Source: Microbulbifer pacificus (GTDB lineage Bacteria > Pseudomonadota > Gammaproteobacteria > Pseudomonadales > Cellvibrionaceae). From it: a stretch of 64,000 nt of DNA. The position numbers were made by a program, and so were the translations under genes. The stretch lies in NCBI RefSeq assembly GCF_033723955.1, contig NZ_CP137555.1, positions 2,906,001 through 2,970,000 on the forward strand. The letters run 5' to 3'. Below, one piece after another: positions 26,770 through 35,856 of the stretch; position 1 is the stretch's first letter; each line of letters begins with the position of its first letter. Below the pieces are notes generated by a model that made no database searches, was not told the DNA's origin, and saw only the letters and a list, made by a program, of their open reading frames with translations.

Positions 26770-27771
26770 TTAAATGGTCTCCACTTCCGCAATTGCATAT
26801 TCCCCGGTGCTGGCTTCCAGCTCTTCTTTTTGCGAGCCCTTGAAAATATCCAGCAGGTAACAGCCGAGGCGCATCTCGTAGGAGCGGCGTTCTACCAGGT
26901 GCGAGGTGTCGATGGCGTCCGGCAGGCTGTCGGCAATCTGCTTGCGCGCGCGGAAGATCTGGGTGTTCAGGTGATTGACGGTAATGCCCAGCTCGCGGGT
27001 GGCGAGGTCGGCGGATACCCAGCCCTGGTCGGCGTGGTCGATGCCGCGCTGGATGTCGCGGATGCGCGCCCGCGCCAGGTACAGCAGCAGGTAGTTGTGG
27101 GTGCGTGCCGGCAGGTCGAGGCGCGTGTCGTCGCGCGCCAGCTGCAGTTGGATATGTTCTTCGTGGTGGCTGACGGAAAAGCGCAGGCGAAAATCCGACA
27201 CACACAGATTCTGGAACGAGAGCTCGGTGGTGGTGTTCTGGCTGTTGCCGAGGAACAGTTCCCAGCTGTGGCGCGCGCAGTCGATGCGGTTGCCGTGTCG
27301 CACCAGCTTGGCGGTGCTGCTGTTTTCCGAGCCGTCGAGCAACTCGTAGATCCACACCCCGTTGACCGGGTTGAAGTGCAGGCTGGCAATGGGGTCGTGC
27401 TCATCCGGCAACAGGTGGTAGGACTCGAGCGCGGTGGCTTCGCCGCTGTGGATATCGATCAGCAGGTTTTCCGGCGGGTCCAGGTTCTCCACCTTCCAAA
27501 CGGAATTGGTGGAACGGCCGAAGGTGATCTTGTCGCCGATCTGCAGTGGCTGGTTTTTTGCGGGAATAAGCTGCTGGCCATTCACCCAGGTGCCGTTGCG
27601 GCTCAGGTCGCGAATGATCCAGTGGCTGCCAGTCCATTGAATGGCGGCGTGGATGCCGGAAATTTCCGGCAGGGTGATGCGCGTATCGGCAACCCCCTGA
27701 CGGCGGCCAATAGTGTGGTGCGCCATCAGGAAAACGGGTTGATCCCGGTCGGGATGTTGCAAGCTGGCCAT
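26770..27771 (-). CDS. FHA-domain protein with C-terminal winged-helix domain
   Basis: 333 aa. Residues 1-100 are an FHA domain with all usual signatures (TIGRRQGVADTRI, ISGIHAAI, DLSRNGTWVNG). The C-terminal 110 residues (THNYLLLYLARARIRD.. to RRSYEMRLG) resemble an OmpR/PhoB-type winged helix that would bind DNA. The middle is unassigned. A start with GGGAAGGG upstream is used. As first gene of the unit with two Ser/Thr kinases, it is a plausible phosphothreonine-reading transcription factor and may regulate this locus. Cytoplasmic, no membrane segment. Confidence 0.82.
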   Translation of the reverse strand: MASLQHPDRDQPVFLMAHHTIGRRQGVADTRITLPEISGIHAAIQWTGSHWIIRDLSRNGTWVNGQQLIPAKNQPLQIGDKITFGRSTNSVWKVENLDPPENLLIDIHSGEATALESYHLLPDEHDPIASLHFNPVNGVWIYELLDGSENSSTAKLVRHGNRIDCARHSWELFLGNSQNTTTELSFQNLCVSDFRLRFSVSHHEEHIQLQLARDDTRLDLPARTHNYLLLYLARARIRDIQRGIDHADQGWVSADLATRELGITVNHLNTQIFRARKQIADSLPDAIDTSHLVERRSYEMRLGCYLLDIFKGSQKEELEASTGEYAIAEVETI

Positions 27772-28273
27772 GTTCAGTCCCTTCCCCAAAAAACTGCATC
27801 GTTAAATCCCGCGCGGCGCAGTGCCGTGAAACGGAGGTAAATGCAGGAATTATCAAGACAGGGCGGCCGGAGAGTGGTTCTCTCCGCATACAGCCGTGTG
27901 CACGGAAAGTGGCCAGGAGTCGAGCCTTAATAGGTGGCCGGAGCCCGTTTTAATACGGACACTCACCAACCGATTTATTTTTCGCCGGGGCGCAGTCGCG
28001 GTTTGGAGCAGCTACAGCATTTACCCTACACGGTAAAGCGCGCCACCTCTCATTTTTATTGCCGCGACAGAGCTTTGCACCGCTGTCTTGAGTCAGTGTT
28101 CGCTAACCAATAGGCGAGCGTCCACTGTAGTGTTGCCGGACCATTTATACCGGACTGCGAGCCGAATGCAATCACTGGATGCGAATTGATACGAAGTATG
28201 TACGGGCGTGCCTGTCCGTTTTTGACAATTGTCGGTCGGCACGAAAATCAACATGCACCGGCGGCGATCGGTA
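27772..28273. other. 500-base gap between the kinase operon and ectR
   Basis: No gene seen. A small hairpin, CGGAGAG (27868-27874) with CTCTCCG (27880-27886), lies in the leader of the FHA-winged-helix gene. The rest shows no repeat or terminator with a U tract that I could support. Confidence 0.4.
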
Positions 28274-28807
28274 TCAGTGGTCGTCGCGGTTTTCCTGTTC
28301 GTCCGCGTCGTCTTCTTCCGGCAGTTTGCGTCCGTCCTTGCGGTCGAGGTCACCCACGTCGAGTACCGGCGACGCGTCGATATGTTCGGCATCCATCATC
28401 AGTGCCACCCGCTGCAGCGACGAAATGATCATGGACTGCTCCCACTCACGCAGGTCGCGGAACTGTTTGACGAAGTGATCCTGCAGTGGGGTGGGGGCGT
28501 CGCGGATGTTCTCCATACCTTTTTCGGTCAGGTAGGCGTGCACCTTGCGCTTGTCTTCCTCGGAGCGCTCCCGGTACACCAGGCCGCGTTTTTCCAGGCG
28601 GTCGAGAATGGTGGTGACGGTGGCTTGGCTGAGGCTGATCTCCTTCGCCAGCGCGCCGATGGTCACCTGGCCGTGCTCGCGAATCGCCTGCATCAATAAC
28701 AGCTGCGGCGCGGTAAGGCCGGCGGTTTTTACCAGCTGCCGGGAGTGCAGGTCGGTGGCGCGGATCAGGCGGCGCAGGGTAATGAGTACTTCTTCGATCT
28801 TGTCCAT
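28274..28807 (-). CDS. ectR: MarR-family regulator of ectoine synthesis
   Basis: About 177 aa from the ATG at 28807 (MDKIEEVLITLRRLIR). The MarR winged-helix core shows LTAPQLLLMQAI, LSQATVTTILDRLEKRGLVYR and the wing region RSEEDKRKVHAYLT. It is divergent from ectA, the position of EctR1 in methylotrophs and other halophiles, where it represses the ect promoter. The frame is open up to an ATG at 29101, which would add 98 disordered residues; neither start has a good ribosome-binding site, so the longer form cannot be excluded. Ends in an acidic tail. Confidence 0.85.
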   Translation of the reverse strand: MDKIEEVLITLRRLIRATDLHSRQLVKTAGLTAPQLLLMQAIREHGQVTIGALAKEISLSQATVTTILDRLEKRGLVYRERSEEDKRKVHAYLTEKGMENIRDAPTPLQDHFVKQFRDLREWEQSMIISSLQRVALMMDAEHIDASPVLDVGDLDRKDGRKLPEEDDADEQENRDDH

Positions 28808-29152
28808 CAGCAGCAGGGTCTCGATTTCACGGTGGCAGGCGCGGTGGTAGATGTGCCCGCGCCCGACTTTAGGTTCTGCGCCGCTTTTGTCAAATCCGAT
28901 ACCCGGGTTCCGGCGATCTTCCGCCGTCGCCGGGGCGCGAAAGTCACCTCCGGTGGACTCCGGCGTCTCTTTTTTCCCAGCGCCCGATATTGGTGCCGGC
29001 TGCCCGCCGATGGTGCGTGAGCCCCCGTGGTTGCTGGTCTTGCGGTGGTTTCGTGCGCCGCCGGATGCTTTGTGGTTGATCGTATTTTGATCATGTTGCA
29101 TGAGTCTTGGCCTTGAACCCTCCTGAATGTTTAGAGTACTATGAATTCAAAT

Positions 29153-29168
29153 ATTTAGATCAGTAAAT
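29153..29168 (+). promoter_or_regulatory. Palindrome in the ectR-ectA intergenic region
   Basis: ATTTA-GATCAG-TAAAT has 5-bp arms in an A/T-rich stretch 118 bases before the ectA start, a size suited to a MarR dimer. It is a candidate operator for the divergent regulator. The arms are short, so chance is possible. Confidence 0.35.
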
Positions 29169-29286
29169 AATTTTTGGTGGGTCAGGTCAAATTTTAATCA
29201 CAAATTGGCTTTTGTTCGATCTCTTTTGCGGGTTGAGCAATTTTTTGGCGGTTGTTTCTGAAATTTGCCCCTGATTTAACATTTTG

Positions 29287-29889
29287 ATGACTAAAGGTAT
29301 TGGTTTGAGTGCCAGCAGTGAGCTAAAAGAAGACGATTCATTTGACGACAAAGTAAACGAGGCGCGGCAGGTAAAGCCCCTGGGGTTAGAGCGTGAGGCT
29401 TCCCGGATTCTGCTGCGCCGCCCGTTCAGCGAGGATGGTGCCGCCGTGCACCGGCTGATCGGCAATTGCCCACCGCTGGATACCAACTCCCTCTATTGCA
29501 ACCTACTGCAGGCCAGCCACTTTTCCGCCACCAGTGTGGCCGCGGAGCTGGATGGCGAGCTGGTGGGTTTCATCTCCGGCTACCTCATCCCCGAGCGCCC
29601 CGACACGCTGTTCATCTGGCAGGTGGCGGTGGCCGAGCAGGGCCGCGGACTGGGGCTCGCCGGGCGCATGCTGCGCGAAATTCTTGCGCGCCCGGCGTGC
29701 ACGCAGGTTCGCCACCTCGAAACCACCATCACCCCGGACAACGACGCCTCCTGGGCGCTGTTTCGCAGCCTCGCGCGTAGGCTCGATGCGAAGTGTGCGG
29801 ATTCGGTGCTGTTCGATCGCGAGCGCCACTTCAACGGCCAGCACGACAGCGAAATGCTGCTGCGCATCGGGCCGTTTACCGCGCGCTGA
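29287..29889 (+). CDS. ectA: L-2,4-diaminobutyrate N-gamma-acetyltransferase
   Basis: GNAT enzyme making N-gamma-acetyl-diaminobutyrate, the second step from aspartate semialdehyde to ectoine. 200 aa. Core motifs: LRRPFSEDGAAVHRLI, NSLYCNLLQASHF, IWQVAVAEQGRGLGLAGRML (acetyl-CoA loop), TTITPDNDASW. It has about 40 extra N-terminal residues (to EREASRILLRRP) compared with typical EctA, and the ATG lacks a visible Shine-Dalgarno. First gene of the ect operon. Confidence 0.94.
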   Translation: MTKGIGLSASSELKEDDSFDDKVNEARQVKPLGLEREASRILLRRPFSEDGAAVHRLIGNCPPLDTNSLYCNLLQASHFSATSVAAELDGELVGFISGYLIPERPDTLFIWQVAVAEQGRGLGLAGRMLREILARPACTQVRHLETTITPDNDASWALFRSLARRLDAKCADSVLFDRERHFNGQHDSEMLLRIGPFTAR

Positions 29890-29953
29890 TACGCGTTTCC
29901 ACCTTTTCTAATTTTTACGCATTTAACTCAATCACCACTTAGGGGTTGTCGAC

Positions 29954-31282
29954 ATGAAAGTTTTTGATGAGATCGAATCTGAAGTAATGAGCTACGCCCG
30001 CGCTTTCCCGCGGGTTTTTAACAAGGCTCAGGGCGAATACCTGTACGACGAGGAGGGCAACCAGTACCTGGATTTCCTCGCCGGTGCCGGCACCCTGAAC
30101 TACGGCCACAACAACCCGGTGTTCAAGCAGGCGCTGCTGGACTACATCCAGCAGGACGGCATTACCCATGGCCTGGACCTGCACACCAAGGCCAAGCGCG
30201 AGTTCCTGGAAACCTTTTACGAAAAAATCCTGCAGCCGCGCGGCATGAGCTACGTTATGCAGTTCACCGGCCCCACCGGCACCAACGCGGTGGAAGCGGC
30301 GCTGAAGATCGCGCGCAAATACAAGGGCCGCGAAAACATCATTTCCTTCACCAACGGATTCCACGGCTGCAGCCTGGGTGCGCTGGCGGCCACCGGCAAT
30401 TCCCACCATCGCGGCGCCTCCGGCGTGAGCATGAGCGGTGTGTCGCGCATGCCCTACGAGGGTTACCTGGGGGATGACATCGACACCACTGCCTACCTCG
30501 ACAAGGTGCTGAGCGATTCCTCCAGTGGTATCGACCACCCCGCCGCGGTGCTGGTGGAAACCGTGCAGGGCGAGGGCGGTATCAACGCCGCCAGCGTGGA
30601 GTGGCTGCGCAACCTGCAGGACGTGTGCAAAAAACACGACGTGTTGCTGATCGTCGACGACATCCAGGCGGGCTGTGGCCGCACCGGCAGCTACTTCAGT
30701 TTTGAGGAAGCGGGCATCCAGCCAGACATCGTCACCCTGTCGAAATCCCTCAGTGGTTACGGCCTGCCGTTCGCGGTGGTGCTGATGAAGCCAGAGCTGG
30801 ACCAGTGGAAGCCGGGCGAGCACAACGGCACCTTCCGCGGCAACAACCTGGCCTTCGTTACCGCCACCGCGGCGATCGACCACTACTGGAGCGACGACAA
30901 GTTCTCCAAAGAAGTGCTGCGCAAGGGTGACTACATTGAGCAGCGCCTGCAGCGCATCGTCGAGAAGTACGGCGACGGCAACATGACCACCCGCGGGCGC
31001 GGCATGTTCCGCGGCCTCAACTGCGTGAGCGGCGAGCTGGCGGACAAGATCACCAGCGAGGCCTTCCGCAACGGTCTCGTCATCGAAACCAGCGGCGCCG
31101 ACGACCATGTGGTGAAAACCCTGTGCCCGCTGACCATCAGCGACGACAACCTGAAAAAGGCGCTGGATATCGTCGAGGCCGCGGTGGCCAAGGTGTTGAA
31201 GGGCGAAGAAGTTCCAGAGGAACACGATTTCTTCGCCAGCAGCGAACCAGAGCCGACCAGTGTGCTCGCCGGTGCCGCCTGA
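29954..31282 (+). CDS. ectB: Diaminobutyrate-2-oxoglutarate transaminase
   Basis: PLP class-III aminotransferase forming 2,4-diaminobutyrate from aspartate semialdehyde, the first committed step of ectoine synthesis. 442 aa, normal length. Family hallmarks: FDEIESEVMSYARAFP at the N-terminus, FTGPTGTNAVEAALK, NGFHGCSLGALAATGN, DDIQAGCGRTG and the PLP lysine in TLSKSLSGYGLP. A TAGGGG site precedes the ATG. It follows ectA by 64 bases. Confidence 0.97.
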   Translation: MKVFDEIESEVMSYARAFPRVFNKAQGEYLYDEEGNQYLDFLAGAGTLNYGHNNPVFKQALLDYIQQDGITHGLDLHTKAKREFLETFYEKILQPRGMSYVMQFTGPTGTNAVEAALKIARKYKGRENIISFTNGFHGCSLGALAATGNSHHRGASGVSMSGVSRMPYEGYLGDDIDTTAYLDKVLSDSSSGIDHPAAVLVETVQGEGGINAASVEWLRNLQDVCKKHDVLLIVDDIQAGCGRTGSYFSFEEAGIQPDIVTLSKSLSGYGLPFAVVLMKPELDQWKPGEHNGTFRGNNLAFVTATAAIDHYWSDDKFSKEVLRKGDYIEQRLQRIVEKYGDGNMTTRGRGMFRGLNCVSGELADKITSEAFRNGLVIETSGADDHVVKTLCPLTISDDNLKKALDIVEAAVAKVLKGEEVPEEHDFFASSEPEPTSVLAGAA

Positions 31283-31338
31283 TCCAGGCGCCGCGCACCA
31301 GCAAATACAACGCAACCAGTAACGCAAAGAGTTAAGTA

Positions 31339-31743
31339 ATGATCGTAAGAAGACTGCAGGAAGCCGAACAATCCGAACGCCGTATCGTCTCCGAGGGCTG
31401 GGAGAGCACCCGCCTGGCGCTGAAAAACGACAACATGGGCTTCTCCTTCCATATCACCACCATTTACGCCGGTGCCGAGCTGCACCTGCACTACCAGAAC
31501 CACCTGGAAGCGGTGTACTGCATTTCCGGTGAGGGCTCGGTAATGGCCGAAGCCGATGGCGTGGTGCATGAAATTTCCCCGGGCACCATCTACCTGCTCG
31601 ACCAGAACGACAAGCACGTACTCAAGGGCAAGACCGAAATGAAAATGGCCTGTGTGTTCAACCCGCCGCTGCACGGCAAGGAAGTACACAACGCGGAAGG
31701 CGCCTACGAGCTGGATGCGGAAGAGGTACGGGACGAAAAATAA
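31339..31743 (+). CDS. ectC: L-ectoine synthase
   Basis: Cupin enzyme that cyclises N-gamma-acetyl-diaminobutyrate to ectoine. 134 aa, full length. It begins [16 protein letters not shown] and carries the cupin metal-site region [19 protein letters not shown] and the substrate region [14 protein letters not shown]. Third gene of the ect operon, 56 bases after ectB. No ectD (hydroxylase) follows, so the product is probably ectoine rather than 5-hydroxyectoine. Confidence 0.97.
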   Translation: MIVRRLQEAEQSERRIVSEGWESTRLALKNDNMGFSFHITTIYAGAELHLHYQNHLEAVYCISGEGSVMAEADGVVHEISPGTIYLLDQNDKHVLKGKTEMKMACVFNPPLHGKEVHNAEGAYELDAEEVRDEK

Positions 31744-31846
31744 CGTGGCCATGTTCAGTGCGGCGGCGGAATTCTGGGGCACTAGCCGGGACTATTTCGC
31801 CGCGACGGCGAAACCGAAATTCGAAGATGGTCAACGCAGGGACTTC

Positions 31847-33292
31847 ATGAAGACGCATACGGTAGAAAAGATCGGCGGTACGTCCATGAGTGACTACCGC
31901 GCGGTACGCGACAACATTGTTTTCAAAAACGGCAGGGCCAAAGGCGAAGGCCTGTACCGGCGGGTTTTTGTGGTCTCCGCCTACGGCGGCATGACCGACA
32001 TGCTGCTGGAGCACAAAAAATCCGGGCGCCCGGGCGTGTTTGCGCTGTTCGCTGGTGCCGATGACGAGCGCGAGTGGTCGGACGCCATGGCGGGCGTGCG
32101 TCAGCGCATGGAAGAGATCAACGCGTCGCTATTCGCGGACGATGTCACCCTCGCCAAGGCCAACGCGTTTATCGGCGAGCGCCTGGACGACGCCGCGGGC
32201 TGCCTCGCGGATCTCGAGCGCGTGTGCCAGCACGGCCACTTTGCGCTGGAAGGGCATCTCGATGTGGTGAGCGAAATGCTCGCCAGTCTCGGCGAGGTCC
32301 ACAGCGCCTGGAACACCGTGCAGCTGTTGCGGCAGGAAGGGGTCAACGCGCGTTTCGTCGATCTCACTGGCTGGCGCGATGGCGAACACAAAACCCTGGA
32401 TGACCGGATCCAGCAGGCGTTTGCGGATGTGGATTTTGCCAGTGAGCTGCCCATCGCCACCGGCTACGCGCACACCGCCGACGGCCTGATGAAAACCTTT
32501 GCGCGCGGTTACAGCGAGATGACCTTCAGTCGTATCGCGGTGCTGACCGGTGCCAGCGAGGCGATCATCCACAAGGAGTATCACCTGAGCAGTGCCGATC
32601 CGCGCCTTGTGGGTGAGGCGCAGGCGGTGCCCATCGGCCGCACCAATTACGATGTGGCGGACCAGCTCGCCAATCTGGGTATGGAAGCCATTCACCCGCG
32701 CGCGGCAAAGGGCCTGCGCCAGAATGCCATTCCGCTGCGGGTGATGAACACCTTCGAACCGGAACACCGCGGCACCCTGGTAACCGGCGACTATGTAAGC
32801 GACACACCGCGGGTGGAGATCATTGCGGGGCGTAAAAACATCTATGCTGTTGAATGTTTCGATCAGGACATGATGGGCAGCATGACCAGTTACGACCGGG
32901 CGATCAACGACACCATCGCGCGCTTCAAGGGCGCGGTGGTGACGAAGGACATCAACGCCAACACCATCACCCACTACCTCGCCAGCACGCTCAAGACCGT
33001 CAAGCGGATCAAGAGCGCGATCAACGAGCGCTTTCCGGATTGCGATATCCAGGTGCGCAAGGTGGCGGTGGTTTCCGCGATAGGCAGCGATATGCAGGTT
33101 TCCGGCATGTTGTCGCGCGCGGTCTGTGCGCTGGCGGCTTCCGGTATCAGCATCCTCGCCGTGCACCAGTGCATGCGTCAGGTGGATATGCAGTTCGTCA
33201 TTGATGAGTGCGACTACGAAAGCGCCGTCAAAAGTCTGCATGCCGCGCTGGTGGAAGTGCACGAGCACGGCGACGCCATATGCGCCGCCTGA
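31847..33292 (+). CDS. ask_ect: Ectoine-specific aspartate kinase
   Basis: Phosphorylates aspartate to feed the ectoine pathway, the specialised Ask_Ect isoform found in many ect operons. 481 aa from the ATG at 31847, giving the standard MKTHTVEKIGGTSMS start; a CAGGGA site precedes it. The frame extends back into ectC but that part is not kinase-like. Kinase motif VEKIGGTSM is at the N-terminus and two ACT-type regulatory stretches (VAVVSAIGSDMQVSGMLSRA) at the C-terminus. It lies 103 bases after ectC and overlaps the next gene by 13 bases. Confidence 0.95.
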   Translation: MKTHTVEKIGGTSMSDYRAVRDNIVFKNGRAKGEGLYRRVFVVSAYGGMTDMLLEHKKSGRPGVFALFAGADDEREWSDAMAGVRQRMEEINASLFADDVTLAKANAFIGERLDDAAGCLADLERVCQHGHFALEGHLDVVSEMLASLGEVHSAWNTVQLLRQEGVNARFVDLTGWRDGEHKTLDDRIQQAFADVDFASELPIATGYAHTADGLMKTFARGYSEMTFSRIAVLTGASEAIIHKEYHLSSADPRLVGEAQAVPIGRTNYDVADQLANLGMEAIHPRAAKGLRQNAIPLRVMNTFEPEHRGTLVTGDYVSDTPRVEIIAGRKNIYAVECFDQDMMGSMTSYDRAINDTIARFKGAVVTKDINANTITHYLASTLKTVKRIKSAINERFPDCDIQVRKVAVVSAIGSDMQVSGMLSRAVCALAASGISILAVHQCMRQVDMQFVIDECDYESAVKSLHAALVEVHEHGDAICAA

Positions 33293-34302
33293 TACCCAAC
33301 AGGCTTTCATTACTGCCGCCGGCTATGCTGGCGGCAGTTTGCGTTGTGGCCTCGCTACTGCTGTTGCTCGCGCTGCCTGGCGCCGCCCAGGACCAGGTCA
33401 AAGACCAGACCGAAGTTCCATCACCACCCAAGGTGACCAGCGAGGAAAAAGCGCAAAACCAGCAGAAACAGCAGGAACTGGACAAGGTTGCCGAGGCTGT
33501 GGATAACCTGGACAAGCCGCTGTATTCCGCATTTATCGAGCGCTATGTGCTCGACGAGCTGAAGCAGCTGCGCATCGATATGGCCGCGCAGAAGGTATCG
33601 CTGACGGAAAATATCGTCGACCGCCAGTTGAGCGCCGCCGACAAGGCCATCACCTACGCCACCGACACCATCACCTATTTCTTTTACCTGATAGCCGGCT
33701 TCAGCTCCCTGCTGGTGATCATGGGCTGGACCTCGATTCGCGACGTGAAGGAAAAGGTGCACACCCTCGCCAACCAGGAAATTTCCAAGCTGGTGGAACA
33801 GTACGAGGCGCGCCTGCGCAGTATCGAGGAGCAGCTGTCGGAAAAAACCCAGCATATCGAGAACAACCGCGACGAAATCGAGCTGACCCGGGAAATTCAC
33901 TCCCTGTGGCTGCGCGCCGGGCGCGAGCAGACGCCCACCGGAAAAATCGCAGTGTACGACCAGATTCTGAACCTGCGCCAGGAAGACGGTGAGGCGCTGA
34001 CCTACAAGGCGGACGCGGTACTGGAATTGGACGAGCCGCAGTGGGCCATCAACCTGTGCCTGCAGGCGCTGCAGATCGACGGCGAAAACGGCAACGCCTA
34101 TTACCAGCTGGCCTGTGCCTACGCCTATCTGGAGCAGTGGGAAGAGTCGATCAACTACCTGAAAGAGGCGCTCGCCATTTCACCGGCCTATCGCGACGAG
34201 GCGCTGGAAGATCCCGCGTTCAATGCGCTCTACACCCGCAAGGAATTCGCCCAGCTGATGGGCATCCAGCCGGAAAAACCCAAACCGAAAGATGCCGATT
34301 AA
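33280..34302 (+). CDS. Membrane protein with coiled coil and TPR repeats
   Basis: 340 aa from an ATG inside the end of ask_ect (13-base overlap), so it is translationally coupled to the ectoine operon. An N-terminal hydrophobic segment (AVCVVASLLLLLALPGAAQ) acts as signal or anchor. A charged coiled coil follows, then a second membrane helix (ITYFFYLIAGFSSLLVIMG). A second coiled coil (VEQYEARLRSIEEQLSEK) and TPR repeats near 235-320 (YYQLACAYAYLEQWEESINY) complete it. Function unknown. The tight coupling suggests a link to osmotic response or membrane tension, which is inference. Confidence 0.83.
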   Translation: MRRLIPNRLSLLPPAMLAAVCVVASLLLLLALPGAAQDQVKDQTEVPSPPKVTSEEKAQNQQKQQELDKVAEAVDNLDKPLYSAFIERYVLDELKQLRIDMAAQKVSLTENIVDRQLSAADKAITYATDTITYFFYLIAGFSSLLVIMGWTSIRDVKEKVHTLANQEISKLVEQYEARLRSIEEQLSEKTQHIENNRDEIELTREIHSLWLRAGREQTPTGKIAVYDQILNLRQEDGEALTYKADAVLELDEPQWAINLCLQALQIDGENGNAYYQLACAYAYLEQWEESINYLKEALAISPAYRDEALEDPAFNALYTRKEFAQLMGIQPEKPKPKDAD

Positions 34303-34363
34303 CGGCACATTGCCGTCATTCAAAAAATATAACGATTAAACGCCAATAGTCCGGGGGCCAGTC

Positions 34364-35782
34364 ATGTTGCTCAGTTTCCTGTTTTTTCTCAGCCTGTTTG
34401 CCGCCGTCGGCATCAGCTCCTACCGCAAAAGCCGCGGCACCAAAAAAGATTACTACCTCGCCAGCCAGGACGTGTCGCCGATGCTGGTGGGGTTGTCTGC
34501 GGTGGCCACCAACAACAGCGGCTACATGTTTATCGGTGTTATCGGCTACACCTACGCCACCGGCCTCGCCTCCATCTGGCTGATGCTGGGATGGATTCTG
34601 GGGGATTTTCTCGGCTCCCTGTGGATACATAAAAACCTGCGCGAGGCCGCCAGGCGCAGTGGCGAATCCAGCTACGCCGGCGTACTTGCCTGCTGGCAGG
34701 GCACACGCTTCGGGGTGTGGCAGAAACTCGCCGGTGTGCTCTCGCTGTTGTTCCTGCTCGCCTACGCCAGCGCGCAGCTGGTGGCGGGCAGCAAGGCGCT
34801 GTATGTGGTGCTGGAACTGCCGATCTGGAGCGGAGCGGTTATCGGCGGTGTGATCGTCGCGGCCTACTGCCTCGCCGGCGGCATCCGCGCGTCGATCTGG
34901 ACCGACGCGGCGCAGTCGCTGGTGATGGTGGTGGCGATGGGGTTGTTGCTGTTTGTGGCCACGCAATCGGTCGGCGGTGTCGCATCGGCCTGGCAGGCGA
35001 TGGGGCGGGTTGAGGGATTCCTCAACTGGTATCCACAGGATCTGTTACTGCCCGGGTTGGCGGGCGGCATCCTGTTTGCGCTGAGTTGGCTGTTCGCGGG
35101 CATTTCGGTGGTGGGCCAGCCCCATGTGATGGTGCGCTTTATGGCCCTGAACGACTCCCGCCGCATGCTGCACGCGCGCTGCTGGTACTACCTGTGGTTT
35201 ACGGTGTTCTATTTTATGGCGACGGGGGTGGGGATGCTGTCGCGCATTCTGCTGAGTGACGCGGGCGCATTTGATGCGGAGCTGGCGCTGCCGATGATGG
35301 CGATGGAGCTGTTGCCGCCGGTGCTGGTGGGGCTGGTGCTCGCGGGCATTTTTGCCGCGACCATGTCGACGGCGGATTCCCTGGTGCTGAGCTGCTCGGC
35401 GGCACTGACCCACGATTTGCTGCCGCAGCGCACGGAAAACACGCGCATGCTGAAACTGGCCACCCTGGGGATAACTTCGGCGGCGGTGGGCTGGGCGCTG
35501 TTGAACAAGCAGAGTGTGTTCAGCCTGGTGGTGATGAGCTGGTCGGCGCTGGCTTCGGCGTTTGCGCCGTTGCTGATGGTGCTGGCGGCGGGCGGAAAGC
35601 CTTCGCAGCGGTTAGCGGTTGTGATGAGTGTGCTGGGATTAGTGACCGCGCTGGTGTGGCGCTGGGTTGGCTGGCACGCGCATGTCTATGAAGGGATGCC
35701 GGGGATCTTGATGGGGCTGCTGGTATTTGTGGTTGGTCGAGTTTTGGAAAGGGAGCCTGTAGGTCGTGCGGTAAACGCCTGA
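34364..35782 (+). CDS. Sodium:solute symporter family transporter
   Basis: 472 aa, about 12 membrane helices, SSS (PutP/SLC5-like) fold. Typical stretches: KDYYLASQDVSPMLVGLSAVATNNSGYMF at the N-terminus, and YCLAGGIRASIWTDAAQSLVM in the core. It imports a solute with sodium. The substrate cannot be read, but its place at the end of the ectoine operon (61 bases after the TPR gene) fits uptake of a compatible solute or precursor such as proline. The ribosome-binding stretch is GGGGG upstream of the ATG. Confidence 0.88.
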   Translation: MLLSFLFFLSLFAAVGISSYRKSRGTKKDYYLASQDVSPMLVGLSAVATNNSGYMFIGVIGYTYATGLASIWLMLGWILGDFLGSLWIHKNLREAARRSGESSYAGVLACWQGTRFGVWQKLAGVLSLLFLLAYASAQLVAGSKALYVVLELPIWSGAVIGGVIVAAYCLAGGIRASIWTDAAQSLVMVVAMGLLLFVATQSVGGVASAWQAMGRVEGFLNWYPQDLLLPGLAGGILFALSWLFAGISVVGQPHVMVRFMALNDSRRMLHARCWYYLWFTVFYFMATGVGMLSRILLSDAGAFDAELALPMMAMELLPPVLVGLVLAGIFAATMSTADSLVLSCSAALTHDLLPQRTENTRMLKLATLGITSAAVGWALLNKQSVFSLVVMSWSALASAFAPLLMVLAAGGKPSQRLAVVMSVLGLVTALVWRWVGWHAHVYEGMPGILMGLLVFVVGRVLEREPVGRAVNA

Positions 35783-35789
35783 AAAACAA

Positions 35790-35815
35790 GAAACCCGGCA
35801 CTGAGGCCGGGTTTC
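35790..35815 (-). terminator. Terminator for the YceI operon, shared with the symporter end
   Basis: A 10-bp stem, GAAACCCGGC with GCCGGGTTTC, around a 6-base loop. On the minus strand it is followed by TTGTTTTTC, making an intrinsic terminator for the YceI/cytochrome unit. On the + strand the U tract is weak. Confidence 0.75.
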
Positions 35816-35856
35816 TCGTCCATCCTGTGAGACGGAAATCGGTATTTACCAAAAGG

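Noticed and set aside
17332..27771. Type VI secretion post-translational control module
   Set aside because: Kinases and FHA proteins are present, but no Tss, Hcp, VgrG, ClpV or PppA-type phosphatase gene is in the window, and the small protein at 20863 does not look like Hcp.
29939..31327. 462-codon open frame on the minus strand
   Set aside because: Antisense to ectB.
31652..31846. N-terminal extension of ask_ect into ectC
   Set aside because: The extension is out of frame with ectC and has no kinase character; the usual VEKIGGTSM start with its own ribosome-binding site is at 31847.
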